Below, piece after piece: positions 11,231 through 21,995 of a stretch of DNA of 30,858 nucleotides. The stretch comes from Apostichopus parvimensis (lineage: Eukaryota; Echinodermata; Holothuroidea; Aspidochirotida; Stichopodidae). A model generated the notes under the pieces. That model was not told the DNA's origin. It searched no databases and saw only the letters and a list, made by a program, of their open reading frames with translations. The stretch spans positions 1 through 30,858 of the forward strand of contig KN892774.1 in the NCBI GenBank assembly GCA_000934455.1, in the 5' to 3' direction. A program made the position numbers and the translations under genes. Numbering within the stretch: the stretch's first letter is position 1; every line of letters starts with the position of its first letter.

Positions 11231-11259
11231 TTACGGTGATGTATATTAGATCACCGTAA
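11231..11259. other. Perfect 10-bp inverted repeat
   Basis: TTACGGTGAT at 11231-11240 and its reverse complement ATCACCGTAA at 11250-11259, separated by nine bases. Could be a hairpin or a palindromic protein site; nothing beside it points to a function. Confidence 0.7.
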
Positions 11260-11696
11260 GGCCGGAAAGCGTGAATGGGTGCTGGCTGATTAATAACAGA
11301 TAACACCAAAAAAGTACCAAGATAGGGAAATATGAGATAAATAATTAAAATAGGCAAACCTAAAATCATTCTAGGCATTGCTCAAAGTGATTTCAAAGTG
11401 GTTTTACAATTTGCTGAAATCGTCACTCTTTGCTTAAACATTCTTTTAGTTATTCATAGTTAGCTAATTATTCTAATCAAACTTTCTAATCTGGTCGCTT
11501 AGAGTCTATCGATAAGCCAATCTGATGGGAGGGGATTTCTAAACAGTATCTCTCTGACTGAGTATTTGTTTCGAAGTACTAGACTAATCTAATTATCTTG
11601 TGAATAGTATCATAGTAATTACAAATAATTAGGCCATTAGTCACATCTCTCTAGCTAGTGTTCAATGTAGAATATACATTATGGTATGTATGGAAC

Positions 11697-12180
11697 TGCC
11701 TCTGTGTCTCCCGGGAACGAAAGTCCACTGTCGCGGGCAACTCACGGCAGAAAAGTCTCCAACATCGACTGTCTTGGCCGTTGTAATACATTAATGTAGT
11801 AATAGGCAAAAAAAGGAAATACATTATTCACTGAAAGAATAACCAGGGGAGATGGTTAAAATATTTATTTCCGAGAAAACCTTAAAACGATTGTAAAAAT
11901 GCATTTGTTATTATCATTCGTTTCGGGGTTTTAATTTTAACAAATAAAAACATGTTATCACACAACAAATTGGATGCTTACAATTTGATATTGTGAATGT
12001 TGAAACATTGGTTGCAAAGTGAAGGTAATGGTGAACATCGTTGTTATCAGATACAGTATTTCCGCTACACTATAAATGATGAATTGTAGCTATCGGGAAG
12101 AGAAGTCGATTGTAGCGAGCTATTCACGGCAGGAAATTTGCCTGGCCTCGGCTGGTTTGTCTGTAGTAATACATACATGT
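11697..12180. repeat. Pair of diverged copies with TCACGGCAG core
   Basis: CGGGAACGAAAGTCCACTGT...CACGGCAGAAAAG (11712-11755) and CGGGAAGAGAAGTCGATTGT...CACGGCAGGAAAT (12095-12137), followed in both by GTAATACAT and TGTA. Spacing about 382 bp. Too diverged to name. Confidence 0.5.
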
Positions 12181-12665
12181 AACAACTGGATCAACAATAA
12201 TAACTGTAGAAAGAACAACATTGGTGCGGGGTCATGACTTAATCTGGATAAAAATGATCATATTTTAAACATAATGTGCTTTATATTATTCCGTTAATGG
12301 ACATAAAACAATATGATGACGTTATTATTATGTCACAATACAGTTCGTATCAAGCGTGGATACAGTGTTAGGCATTTTATAAGTTTATGCATGACATGAA
12401 ATGAAACGTGCGTACAAAACATAACTGTCAATTTTGTTTTTATAGTTATCAGTAAATTGTGAAGTTTATTTTGTGAAAACTTAGATAATTTATGTAATTC
12501 AAAACATTGATGTGTATATGTCTTGTTTATTAACATTTATAGCTGTTCGTTGATCATTTGGTCATTTGTTTGATACATGTGAAATCCTTGCTATAGGCTT
12601 ACTATATATTTGTCTATTATAAAGGAAACATAAGTTAACTGTGATCTTTCTTTCCTATTCGTCAG

Positions 12666-12874
12666 ATTCCAATATCTCATCTATGCCTAGATTGGTCCTT
12701 CAGTGGATTTGACGGTAAAGATATCACACTTGAGTCCGGTCTTTGTTTATCAAGCATATCATCAGTAGAAAAGATAACCATCAATGCAGGAAGACAGAAA
12801 CAAGAATTTATAGAGGAACATGTGATCGGATTAATAAACTATGGAATAAATTCACCAAGATTCCAGGTACTATG
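12666..12874 (+). CDS. Exon: LRR-like repeat module 1, part b
   Basis: 209-nt exon, phase 0 to 2, acceptor ATTCGTCAG, donor GTAAGT at 12875. It reads IPISHLCLDWSFSGFDGKD, then ITLESGLCL, SSISSVEKITI and a final LINYGINSPRFQVL. It aligns along its length with the exon at 24152-24360, which has the same length and phases: IPI at the start, D-x-x-WSF, I-L-x-SGL-x-L, S-x-E-x-I, IL/LINY and RF near the end. Its codons are read in the phase of the NACHT exon; a different open frame at 12743-12937 is a shadow. The leucine/isoleucine spacing and the LWLRNC that follows suggest divergent LRR-type strands. Confidence 0.82.
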
Positions 12875-13860
12875 GTAAGTAGTATATCAACGCACATGCC
12901 TTTTGTGGTGTGGGGATCGGGTAAGTCAGAGGATTAACGATATAGGTACATATATTAGGGGACTAGGAGCAGGGCATCGTGTAGTCATAGTCTACACCAG
13001 TTGAGTTATCAAAGTCATATTTAAAAACGTGTAGTTTATATTCTTACGCTATTTTAAAGGATTTGTAAATTGGGAAGCACCTTACAATTTGAATTTGCTA
13101 CCCAGTATTTTACAATAGTTGCTGTGAGGTTGACATCGAGTTGTAACTTTTTTCTTCCATGTGTGAGGGTAGGGTGGATCTGTCTGGGATGGAGACTTTT
13201 CAGTATAAGTTGAATTAGACGAGATATTCGAACTTAAAACCAAACTCAAATTAAAACCATAAACAAATAAAGTAAAAATGAGAAAATTCAAATGAGCTAA
13301 CACAAAATCATGTACTGTATCCTATAGACATGCCGAACTACGAAATATCAAAAACATGGTATAGGACATTATTAGGTTCACCTTTCTCGGTGGTAGCAGA
13401 GGGGGAATGGCGTGCGTTGTTTTAGTTAAATCCATTGAGAGGCGCGTCCATCAATGAGGGTAATTCAGTATTTGGTCTAGATACCTGTGTTTTATAAAAG
13501 TAAAATTTTCAGGGTCGCGTATGCACCTGTATTTAACTGCACTGTGTGTTTATTTATAATATTCCTGGAATGGTGCATAATGATGGGTTGTTTGTTTTAT
13601 TATAATATTATGTAAGTTAACGCATAGCGGGTTTATATAACCTTTTGTGCACTATCACACGTGTTTGTTTTTGTATTACTCGTCACCAAAAGTGGGCCGA
13701 TACATCCACACCTTCCAAACCCCTCTCTTCACTACTAACATGATGCAAATAAATCCATTCATATCCAGCTCATTTAATAACGTGATGGCACAAGATATTC
13801 TTTGAGTTGATAATATGTGAAATGTATTCATTAACTTTATTATTTTATTTCCCTTTGAAG
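12875..13860. other. Intron, 1.0 kb
   Basis: No exon or repeat recognised. It ends TATTTCCCTTTGAAG, and the phase 2 junction restores a tryptophan codon. Confidence 0.6.
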
Positions 13861-13937
13861 GCTCCGCAACTGTAAACTGCCGTCTTCGATCAAGCCAGAT
13901 ATCATTCCAGAAGAAGCACGTTCAAGGAATATTAAAG
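13861..13937 (+). CDS. Exon: LRR-like repeat module 1, part c
   Basis: 77-nt exon, phase 2 to 1, acceptor CCCTTTGAAG. It completes LWLRNCKLPSSI, then KPDIIPEEARSRNIKG. It matches exon 29162-29238 (same length, same phases; LDLYNCLLPSSI ... RGIKG). L-x-L-x-x-C-x-L is the core of a cysteine-type leucine-rich repeat as seen in NLR C-termini. The donor reads GTCCGG, a weak match to the consensus, while its counterpart has GTATGG; unspliced reading would end at TGA 14000-14002. Confidence 0.78.
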
Positions 13938-14121
13938 GTCCGGTTCATATTTTCAATAATAATCAGTCAGATAAACAAAATGTGTCACTTTTTTTCTCAT
14001 GAGGTTACAAAGGTTGGGAAAGGAAGGGCAAAATTATAATTTAATTTTTCTACTTGTGTATACTAACCTTCAAATCTTAATCTAAGCTGTGATTAACATG
14101 AATATAATTTTACAACTTTAG

Positions 14122-16188
14122 TCACTTGCCAACCCATACAAATCCTTTAAAACTCGAGTGTCTAATATCAAGTTCCCAGTGGCATTTTCCTGAATGACAA
14201 CAACCATCAGTTACTGTACCACCCTGTTGCCTTTTGCCTTCTGAGAGCTCACCATAGAAAACCATTTTTGGCAACCGATGTTCAGGCATTCTGCGAACAT
14301 GTCCTGCCCACTTTAACTGTGAGGCTGTGATCATAGATTCAATGCTTGGTAGGCCTGCTCTCTGTAGGACCTGCACATTGGCTACCCTATCCTGCCATTT
14401 GATGTTCATGACCTGACGTAGTTGGTTCATCTGAATACTGCTCAGTTTCTTAATGTGACGGCTGTATAGTGTCAAGGTTTCTGTAGCATATAAAAGAGAT
14501 GGCATAACTACTGTCCTGTATATTTTCATCTTGGTTGTCAATTTGATCTCATGTCTTGACCATAGACGCTTTGAGAGAGCTCCAAAAGACTTGCAGGCAG
14601 CTTGTACACGCTTTGATACTTCAACATCTGCACTGTTGTTGCTGGATATGGTACTGCCCAGGTATGTGAAGGTATTTGACTGCGTTAGTCTTTCTCCTTT
14701 GATTGTGATCTCTTTTTCTTGTGTAGCTTTGCCAGGCTTTGGTTGATAAAGCAGTTCTGTTTTTGTAGAATTTATTTGCAAACCAAATAAGTCAGCAGCT
14801 GCTGGGAATCTGTCAACAATTTCCTGCATATCAGATTGATTGCTGGTGATCAAGGCAGAGTCATCAGCGAAAAGGAGTTCTCGTACACAAACTTCACGTA
14901 CCTTGGTGGTTGCTCGTAGTCGTGCTAGGTTGAATAGCTTGCCATCGGATCTTGTTTTGAAGAACACCCCTTTGGAAAGGCCATCAGTCATATTCTGTAG
15001 TACTGCACTTAAGTAAAGACTGAAAAGTGTAGGTGCCAGGACGCAGCCTTGCTTAACACCATGACAGATGCTGAAGGCCCCCGAGATGTTTCCCACTACA
15101 GCAACTCTGCCAGTCATATATTCATGAAATCCTTTGATGATGTTGATAAAGTGTTGTGGGCAGCCAAACTTCATGAGTACTTTCCACAAGGTTGCTCTGT
15201 CAACTGTGTCAAAGGCCTTGGAAAAATCCACAAACACTACAAACAGTTCCTGGTGCTGTTCGATAGCCTTTTCCTGTAATTGTCTTAAGGTGAAAATCAT
15301 ATCAGCTGTAGATCTTTGTGCACGAAATCCACACTGGCTCTCAGGCAATCTATCTTCTGCAATGACTTTAAGTCTGTTCAGGAGGATTTTGGCCAGAATC
15401 TTTCCAGCAATTGATAGAAGAGATATTCCCATGTGATTCCCACACTCAGTTCTGTCTCCTTTCCTTTTGTATATAGTGACAATCAGTGCATCCTTGAAGT
15501 CTTGAGGAAGTTGTTTCATTTCCCAGCAAACATTGTAGAGGTTGAGTAAACGCTCTCTAAGTTGCAGCCCTCCAAACTTAAATATTTCAGGTGGCAAACC
15601 GTCTAGACCAGGAGCTTTACCACTACGTGTGCTCATAATGACTCTGTTCAGTTCGTCCATTGTGATGTTTTGCTTTAGTTCTTCATGAACTGGAAAGGGT
15701 TCTAAGTGATCTGAAGCATTTGGATGTGCATTCCCTTTTTGGTTGAGTAATTTGTAATAATATCCTTCCCAGCGGTTTGTGATATCTTTAACATCAGTGA
15801 GAAGACAGCTACCGTTTCCTTTTTTCACAGGCATTACAGCATTTATTTTAGGTCCGTAAATAGTTTTCAATATGTTATATGTGCCTTGAGAGTCATGCCT
15901 TTCTGCACATGCTTGCAACTTATCAGCTTTTGTGCTCCACCATTTATCCTTCATCTCTCTGATCTCCCGTTGAACCTTGGCCTTAACGCTTTTGAACTTG
16001 GCATCAGATGATGAAGTTTGCTTTTGAAGATGCACCTCATACAGTTTCTGCTTCTCCTGTAAAAGTTGCTTTATTTCCTGGTCATGTTCATCAAACCAAT
16101 CAGCTGTTTTACGTTTTTGCTGTCCTAGTACAGCATTGCAGGTGTCTAAGATAGGTTTCTTGAAGGAACTCCAAGCGTACAGTTCCAT
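14122..16188 (-). mobile_element. Non-LTR retrotransposon (LINE) ORF2 fragment: reverse transcriptase
   Basis: Open minus-strand frame of 688 codons inside the intron between exons 13861 and 19643. Reverse-transcriptase motifs in order: RSGKAPGLDGLPPEIFK (residues about 188-204), IPVYK-like IVTIYKRKGDRTECGNH (236-252), VDFSKAFDTVD (320-330), GVKQGCVLAPTLFS (377-390), catalytic FADD (440-443), then YLGSTISS (509-516) and the C-terminal KWAGHVRRMPEHRLPK (626-641), a signature common to invertebrate RTE-like LINEs. The N-terminal AP endonuclease is absent, so the copy is 5'-truncated; MELY at the start comes from flanking repeat DNA. After residue 657 the usual basic tail is lost and the reading turns unlike the family. 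The frame is otherwise uninterrupted, so insertion is fairly young. It lies antisense to the host gene. Clade assignment (RTE-like) is from memory of motifs only. Confidence 0.93.
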
Positions 16189-16420
16189 TGTATATCATTG
16201 TTAGCAAATACTGCTCGCGTATAACTCCGCGTAGACGTATACTCGACGTTTATCTACGCGATTATACTTTGTTATACGTTTCTGTACTAAATTTTCTAGG
16301 CGGTGTCTGCGCCGTGTCTACGCGGCTTAGGGCTTCGCCCTAGTGCCCCTGAATAGGGATTATACGCGCGTAAAGACGTACAATATCGTATAATCTGTAA
16401 ACGTAGGGTATTCGCAGCCG
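16168..16420. repeat. TATACG-word-rich repeat at 5' border of the LINE
   Basis: CpG-rich segment in an AT-rich intron with many forms of (T)TATACG/CGTATA and TCTACGCGG. Its left edge (GTACAGTTCCATTG through TTAGCAAATACTGCTC, 16178-16217) is nearly identical to 19488-19527 and 20467-20506. At 16328-16342 TAGGGC and GCCCTA form a 6-bp hairpin with a TTC loop. Not a known family to me; a MITE, a satellite-like block or part of a retroelement end are all possible. Confidence 0.6.
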
Positions 16421-18883
16421 ATTTTAAAAGCAGAGCTTCTATGGGTTATAATAAAATGTGATGAACAAAAAAGAGTCGGTAAACTTAGTATCGCACCAAG
16501 CTCAATTAATGACTTTCCAAAATATGCAACCACAGAGCTAGCACATACTTAAGCCGATAAGAATAAGAGTAACCAAGAAAACAGCGCTACTAGGAGCACT
16601 AACAATATATACAATCAGTGCAAAACTTTAGCAAGGAAACTATATTAATTAAGACAATGTGCTCCAGTCTGTTACTATTTATACGAGTTCCTCCCGTTAG
16701 GCATTACATTGAATGTAGGTAAAAATTCATGAGATCTAGGTAGGCCTTTGTCTATCCTACCTCTTAGCCTACATCAAAAGTTACGCCGTATACACCTTGC
16801 AAGAAAACCACGATAACCTTTAGTGAAAAAACAATATTTTGCACTTGAAGATCTGACTTCCCCCAAAATGCAGTGATAAGGTTTATACCCAGTACTTCTT
16901 TATACATTGAGATTCCAATTACTAGTCAAAAACATTTTCTGAAGAAATACCTTACGATTTTTTCACAAATATTGATGCTTAGAAAAGTGCTTCCTCACAA
17001 TCAACGAGCCGCCCAAATTTCGCCCCGCTTACGTAAAAATTCTATATATAACACGTGGAAATACCAGAGTTTGAATACACATAATTTCCATTCACATTGG
17101 TCACGGAACATAAGTTGGTCATCGACATTCGAACTTGCCCAAGTTCACTGACCATGGGAACGACACAACACATTGAAAATGATGGTACATTTCCCCGCCA
17201 TCTGGACGCCGAGGTGCTTCCCAAGCTAAAATCAACAGTGTAAATTTCCAGGAAATGTAGCCGGAGTTAGAATTGACTAATGACAGTGTTGGCGAAAGAA
17301 GTTTTACCAGTCGAAATTTATGATTGGTTACCGTTTTAATAAAATGTTATCGTAAACACGAGCATAAGCGACCACTGAGACGTCTCCTATATGTAGCGTT
17401 TCTGTGTTGCACTCCTGGCACGATGCCAAACATAATATTTCGAAATGCAGTGTATTGCTTGCTTTATCACATGGGCTATTGATGGTTATTTTATATTGGA
17501 AGTACATAGGCCTGGCCATTCAGAAAGTGTTGAAAAATCGTGTAAGGTGAATTAATGATTTTTTTTTCTTTTCGGTCTAAAAGAATTACGGGGCAGTGAG
17601 CCGATAAGATACATTTTTCATGTTCTAGTCATCGTTTTTTATCTTTTAGTTTGGTCGGAAACATGGGAGTTGGGCGGTTTGTGAGGTGGTTGGAGTACTG
17701 AAGGGTGGACCAGGGTGTCATAGCAAATGGGATGGCAACAAAATTGTAGTAGTTCTATATCTTCCATCCACATTACAGTCATAGGCAGACAATGCTTTAT
17801 ACTTTCTATATTGTTCAGACCTAGTTTATGTTGATACTTATGTCAGCAATATTTGGTATGATGACGTGTAATACATATACGAAAAAATTAAAGTACACAT
17901 GAAAATGATCGGCACAATGCAATGTTTCTGAAGTTCTTGCGTGGAGCTTTTAAGTACTGTCTCAGCCCTTCCATGGCCGATTCTTTGCCCCCAACCCCCC
18001 CCCCCCCTCCGAACAAATAACTTCCCTACGTCCGTCCTCGATGTTACTTTGCCAATAACATTGATAACGAGAAATCAATAACTCGCCCACATCATGTAGG
18101 CCCTATACCCCTTTCAGCTGCTTTGAATTTGAAAAAAAAAATTTCTACTGCGCACTCGCATCGGCAAATCTTACACTCAGAAACAATCTGACCACATCCA
18201 ATAAAAATGGGAAATGCGGATAAAAAAATCAACGCAAACGATGATAATTTCTCCTGTCTTTCTGTAACTAAGCAACTGTCAATCATTCCTGATAAACAAT
18301 TCATGTTGGTCGTCCGTCCAGGGTACATCATTCAGTGTACCTGTTGCTACATCTGAATCAAGACAAGGGAATGCCTTCTCTTGGTGTAATATGCAAATAA
18401 TAAATGTTACTGTGCCGCGCGGTTAAAACTTAACCCGTTGCGACACATACACATTTTGGGAAGCTGTTGTAGAAGTAATGTTTGTATCAATGTAAAGTAC
18501 TGTATGGTACTATAAAGAAAAATATATAGGGAAAAGCGTTGTTTCGGTGATCTCAATCTCTTTGTATAGTATTTGGATACTTAAAATGACCATGTACATG
18601 CAGTTTTTATTTCTCTTTAGTAAGCTCTACTTAGCATTTTTATCCTTTGTGTATCTTTATTGGTATAATACGCCAGTATTTTAACGGTAAGCATTTCTTT
18701 AAATTTTTGAGCTTCAAAATCGCTTTTCAAAAAGGCTGTTTTCATGAAAGTTTTACAAAATCGACATATAGCTAGGGTAGGAAAATATTAACTAAACCAC
18801 ATTAACGAAAGTTGTTCTATTATCCAAATAAAATACATGTTTCTCGTACTGAGATCTAAAAAAAAAAAGGCCATTTGTTCTTC
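16421..18883. other. Intron sequence between LINE and duplicated block
   Basis: No exon seen. Contains a run of 13 C at 17995-18007 and short A or T runs. Open frames at 16873-17151, 17042-17224, 17328-17519 and 18092-18331 carry no family signature. Confidence 0.5.
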
Positions 18884-19306
18884 TTTTCATTGCGCTACTA
18901 GTTTGGAATATGTGGCAACCTTTACAAAATAATTGTTAATGATAGTTAAAACAAATTGTAATCCAAATAGAGACTCGGAAATCAGGAAATAGGAGGCACC
19001 TTGCGTGGACGAGTAACATGTTTTGTTTTTAATCGGCCCTGCTTCAAAGTTGTTGGGTGGAATTTTTTTTTATTCAAAGTAAACTTATCCTCCGTAGAAT
19101 ATAACCTCTACAACTGAAAAAAAAAGTCGGGAATAGAAACACTGAATAGAAACCCAATTACCGAAAAACGGTTAAGTTCAATGCCGTCAAACACTTTACA
19201 TGCGTTCCCTTCGCTGCTAGGTGAATAGCACAACTTAAAGTACGATGTAAGGAACGGCTGTTTCAAACATCTCACTAATTCTTTTGGCGACTTTAATCCC
19301 TATTCG

Positions 19307-19520
19307 TTGAGCACAATATTATTTCTTGCGTATAAACTTGTACATGGATTATACGAGGTGTCTACGCGGCGTCTACCCGGCAATTTGTTTGTCAACGAGT
19401 TTATACGCGTTTGTACTTGCTTATACGTTATTATACGATCCTGTGCGCGTACATATGTCCAATTATACGTGAGCGGTACCATAGTACCGTACAGTTCCAT
19501 TGTGTATCACTGTTAGCAAA
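19307..19520. repeat. TATACG-word-rich repeat, copy in first duplicated block
   Basis: Five TTATACG words within about 130 bp (from 19350) plus GTCTACGCGGCG, then the GTACAGTTCCATTG block shared with 16178. Open frames on both strands here are by-products of the repeat. The same segment recurs at about 20286-20500 in the second block, where differences between the two copies are densest. Confidence 0.6.
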
Positions 19521-19642
19521 TACAGCTCATGGTAAAATGAAATATGGAATATTAAGCAATATTGAAATTACACATCACTTATTTGTGTATATACTTACCA
19601 TTTTTTAAATTAATTTAGTTGTATTCCTATTTTCTTGTACAG

Positions 19643-19698
19643 TTATATCATCACGTGACGCCTGTTATCTTGATTTAAAATCTGGTAAATGGAGCAAG
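19643..19698 (+). CDS. Exon: repeat module 1, part d (copy before gap)
   Basis: 56-nt exon, phase 1 to 0, acceptor TTTCTTGTACAG, donor GTTGGT at 19699. It reads V-ISSRDACYLDLKSGKWSK and matches the 71-nt exon at 30543 in the ends (VI ... KSG-x-W), being five residues shorter in the middle. A second copy with one silent change lies at 20622-20677. Using both copies would break the frame, so a transcript should use one or the other. Confidence 0.65.
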
Positions 19699-19813
19699 GT
19701 TGGTACTATTTGGTATTTTTATATTTAATATATGTATTATGTACATTTAATATTAAAACATGTAAAGTGGAATAAGGGTGGTGGTAGGAAGGCGTGGCCA
19801 ATTATCAAATTAA

Positions 19814-19863
19814 NNNNNNNNNNNNNNNNNNNNNNNNNNNNNNNNNNNNNNNNNNNNNNNNNN
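19814..19863. other. Assembly gap, 50 N
   Basis: Run of 50 N, a round number that suggests a placeholder of unknown true size rather than a measured gap. Confidence 0.99.
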
Positions 19864-20784
19864 TTTTCATTGCGCTACTAGTTTGGAATATGTGGCAACC
19901 TTTACAAAATAATTGTTAATGATAGTTAAAACAAATTGTAATCCAAATAGAGACTCGGGAATCAGGAAATAGGAGGCCCCTTGCGTGGACGAGTAACATG
20001 TTTTGTTTTTAATCGGCCTTGCTTCAAAGTTGTTGGGTGGAAGTTTTTTTTATTCAAAGTAAACTTATCCTCCGTAGAATATAACCTCTACAACTGAAAA
20101 AAAAGTCGGGAAAAGAAACACTGAATAGAAAACCAATTAACGAAAAACAGTTAAGTTCAATGCCGTCAAACACTTTACATGCGTCCCCTCCGCTGCTAGG
20201 TGAATAGCACAACTTAAAGTACGATGTAAGGAACGGCTGTTTCGAACATCTCACTAATTCTTTTGGCGACTTTAATCCCTATTCGTTGAGCACAATATCA
20301 TTTATTGCGTATAAACTTGTACATGGATTGTACGAGGTGTCTACGCGGCGTCTACCCGGCAATTTGTTTGTCAACGAGTTTATACGCGTATGTACGTGTT
20401 TATACGTCATTATACGATCCTGTGCGCGTACACATGGCCAGTTATACGTGAGCAGTACCGTAGTACCGTACAGTTCCATTGTGTATCACTGTTAGCATAT
20501 ATAGCTCATGGAAAAATGAAATATGGAATATTAAGCAATATTGAAATTACACATCACTTATTTTTGTATATACTTACCATTTTTTAAATTAATTTACTTG
20601 TATTCCTTTTTTCTTGTACAGTTATATCATCACGTGACGCCTGCTATCTTGATTTAAAATCTGGTAAATGGAGCAAGGTTGGTACTATTTGGTATTTTTA
20701 TATTTAATATATGTATTATGTACATTTAATATTAAAACATGTAAAGTGGAATAAGGGTGGTGTGGGAAGCAATTATCAAATTAA
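19864..20784. repeat. Duplicated block, second copy (right of gap)
   Basis: Offset about 980 bp from the first copy. Both copies share the A-tract, the TATACG repeat, and the 56-nt exon with its splice sites. The final part differs by a small indel (AGGAAGGCGTGGCC in the first copy is shortened here) before both read AATTATCAAATTAA. Confidence 0.88.
20622..20677 (+). CDS. Exon copy: repeat module 1, part d (after gap)
   Basis: Copy of the preceding 56-nt exon within the duplicated block flanking the N gap, with the same acceptor and donor and one synonymous difference (TGT to TGC). It encodes the identical peptide and has phase 1 to 0, so it cannot follow the first copy in frame. Either an assembly duplicate of one exon or a very recent mutually exclusive exon; the former is likelier. 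Confidence 0.55.
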
Positions 20785-21875
20785 AGCCAACATCCTGTAG
20801 GGTTGGCATGCATAGCGTCTCACGGTATGGACATTTCCGGAGACAGAAAATGTGATTCTCACAGGAAGGACAAAACTTCCATATTTCTCATTTTCGATAC
20901 CGTGTACCCTACTCTGCAGTAAATATGGTTATGTACTGGTGGCTAACTTCTTGCCAGATAAACCATTTTTATTCAAAAGAAACATCACATAAATATAGAA
21001 ATATGCAATGACCTCATGCAACAGGTGCTTCAAACTGTTTCCTCTAATTTCTGCTTAAATTAGTTTTTAAATTTAAATTTAATTCAATTTGAACACTCCA
21101 GTAGCAGTCATTATGTTAGGGGCATAACCAGACATTTGAAAAGGGGAGGGGGAAGGGCAGAATTTAAAGAGGGCACTTCTCACAAGGGCAGCATTATTAT
21201 ACTTAACGGAGCTCCATGATGTACAAATAATTTGTTTACCCAACTGCCTCCCACTTTGGAAATCAACAATAATGAGAGTATTGTATTATGTAGCAGACGA
21301 ACTTTCAGGGGAAAGATTGAGAAGGGTCGCTTAGCTTCCTTCAACCTGAAAAGAGGGCTTAAATTTTGAATTTCCTGCTCTTAGTTAAATTGTATTTGTC
21401 GGGATGCTCAAGGGAGGGGGGTAGCAAGTGCTCCCCCCCCCCCCCCCCACCAGATAGGTCCTGCAGTATATTCTAAATTTAGGTTATTCGTCAAAATGCA
21501 ATCGATAAATGGTTGTCTTTCTTTCTAGGTAAATGATTTCCTTTCTAATCTCTGCAATCCATCAATGATCATAGTGGTATCGCACACTCTGATATTCCTG
21601 GATGCAACTTCATAAAAAAATAAAAAAAATATTAGTAACTTAGGGACTAAACATGGTATCAGATTGGTGTGTTCATAATACAGATAAATGTACATAAATT
21701 TGCAATTAGTCTACTTAAGCAGCGAAATATAAACTTTTGTTTCAAATATCTGCTAGATTTACCAATATATTAATCTTCTCTATTACTGTTAAACCAGATA
21801 TCATTGTTACATGAACACCTGAATTGTTCATTAATATTATTCTGTTTAATAATTAATATTTATTTATTTCAATAG
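20785..21875. other. Intron sequence with purine and poly-C tracts
   Basis: Purine-rich GGGGAGGGGGAAGGG (about 21144), GGGAGGGGGG at 21412-21421 and a run of 16 C at 21433-21448. The last two could pair as a G/C hairpin. No exon. Confidence 0.5.
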
Positions 21876-21995
21876 CCCGATAACATCCATACTATTACAG
21901 AGATGTGTTCAGATGTTTTGGTCATCCACAGAGATACCAGTGAGTCTGTACAGAGGTCAGTCATAGGGCTCCTGGTGGAAGCATCCAATCATGAC
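21876..21995 (+). CDS. Exon: repeat module 2, part a
   Basis: 120-nt exon, phase 0-0, acceptor TTATTTCAATAG, donor GTAAGT at 21996. It reads PDNIHTITEMCSDVLVIHRD, then TSESVQRSVIGLLVEASNHD. The second half matches the C-terminal tail of the NACHT exon (QRS-x-I ... AS), which shows that the repeat unit starts with this segment. An alternative acceptor at 21899-21900 was set aside because its phase (1) does not fit the preceding exon. Confidence 0.75.

Larger units (their letters stand above)
7640..12665. other. Intron, 5.0 kb
   Basis: Joins the NACHT exon to repeat part b in phase 0. Holds the hairpin at 8219, the repeats at 8394, 9726 and 11697 and the inverted repeat at 11231. A 64-codon frame (8017-8211) ends just before the hairpin and shows no known domain. 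I found no exon in it. Confidence 0.6.
18884..19813. repeat. Duplicated block, first copy (left of gap)
   Basis: Starts TTTTCATTGCGCTACTAG and ends at the N run. It matches 19864-20784 along its length with roughly thirty differences by eye, and contains the 56-nt exon. The second copy begins exactly where the N run ends, the usual sign of two haplotypes placed in tandem by a scaffolder. Confidence 0.88.

Noticed and set aside
12743-12937. Plus-strand open frame of 64 codons
   Set aside because: Out of frame with the exon 12666-12874, whose true frame is fixed by phase and by its paralogue at 24152.
19300-19500. Minus-strand frame beginning MELY, repeated at 20279-20479, resembling the start of the LINE frame
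   Set aside because: MELY comes from the shared repeat block at 16178/19488; the rest is TATACG-word repeat DNA with no protein signature.
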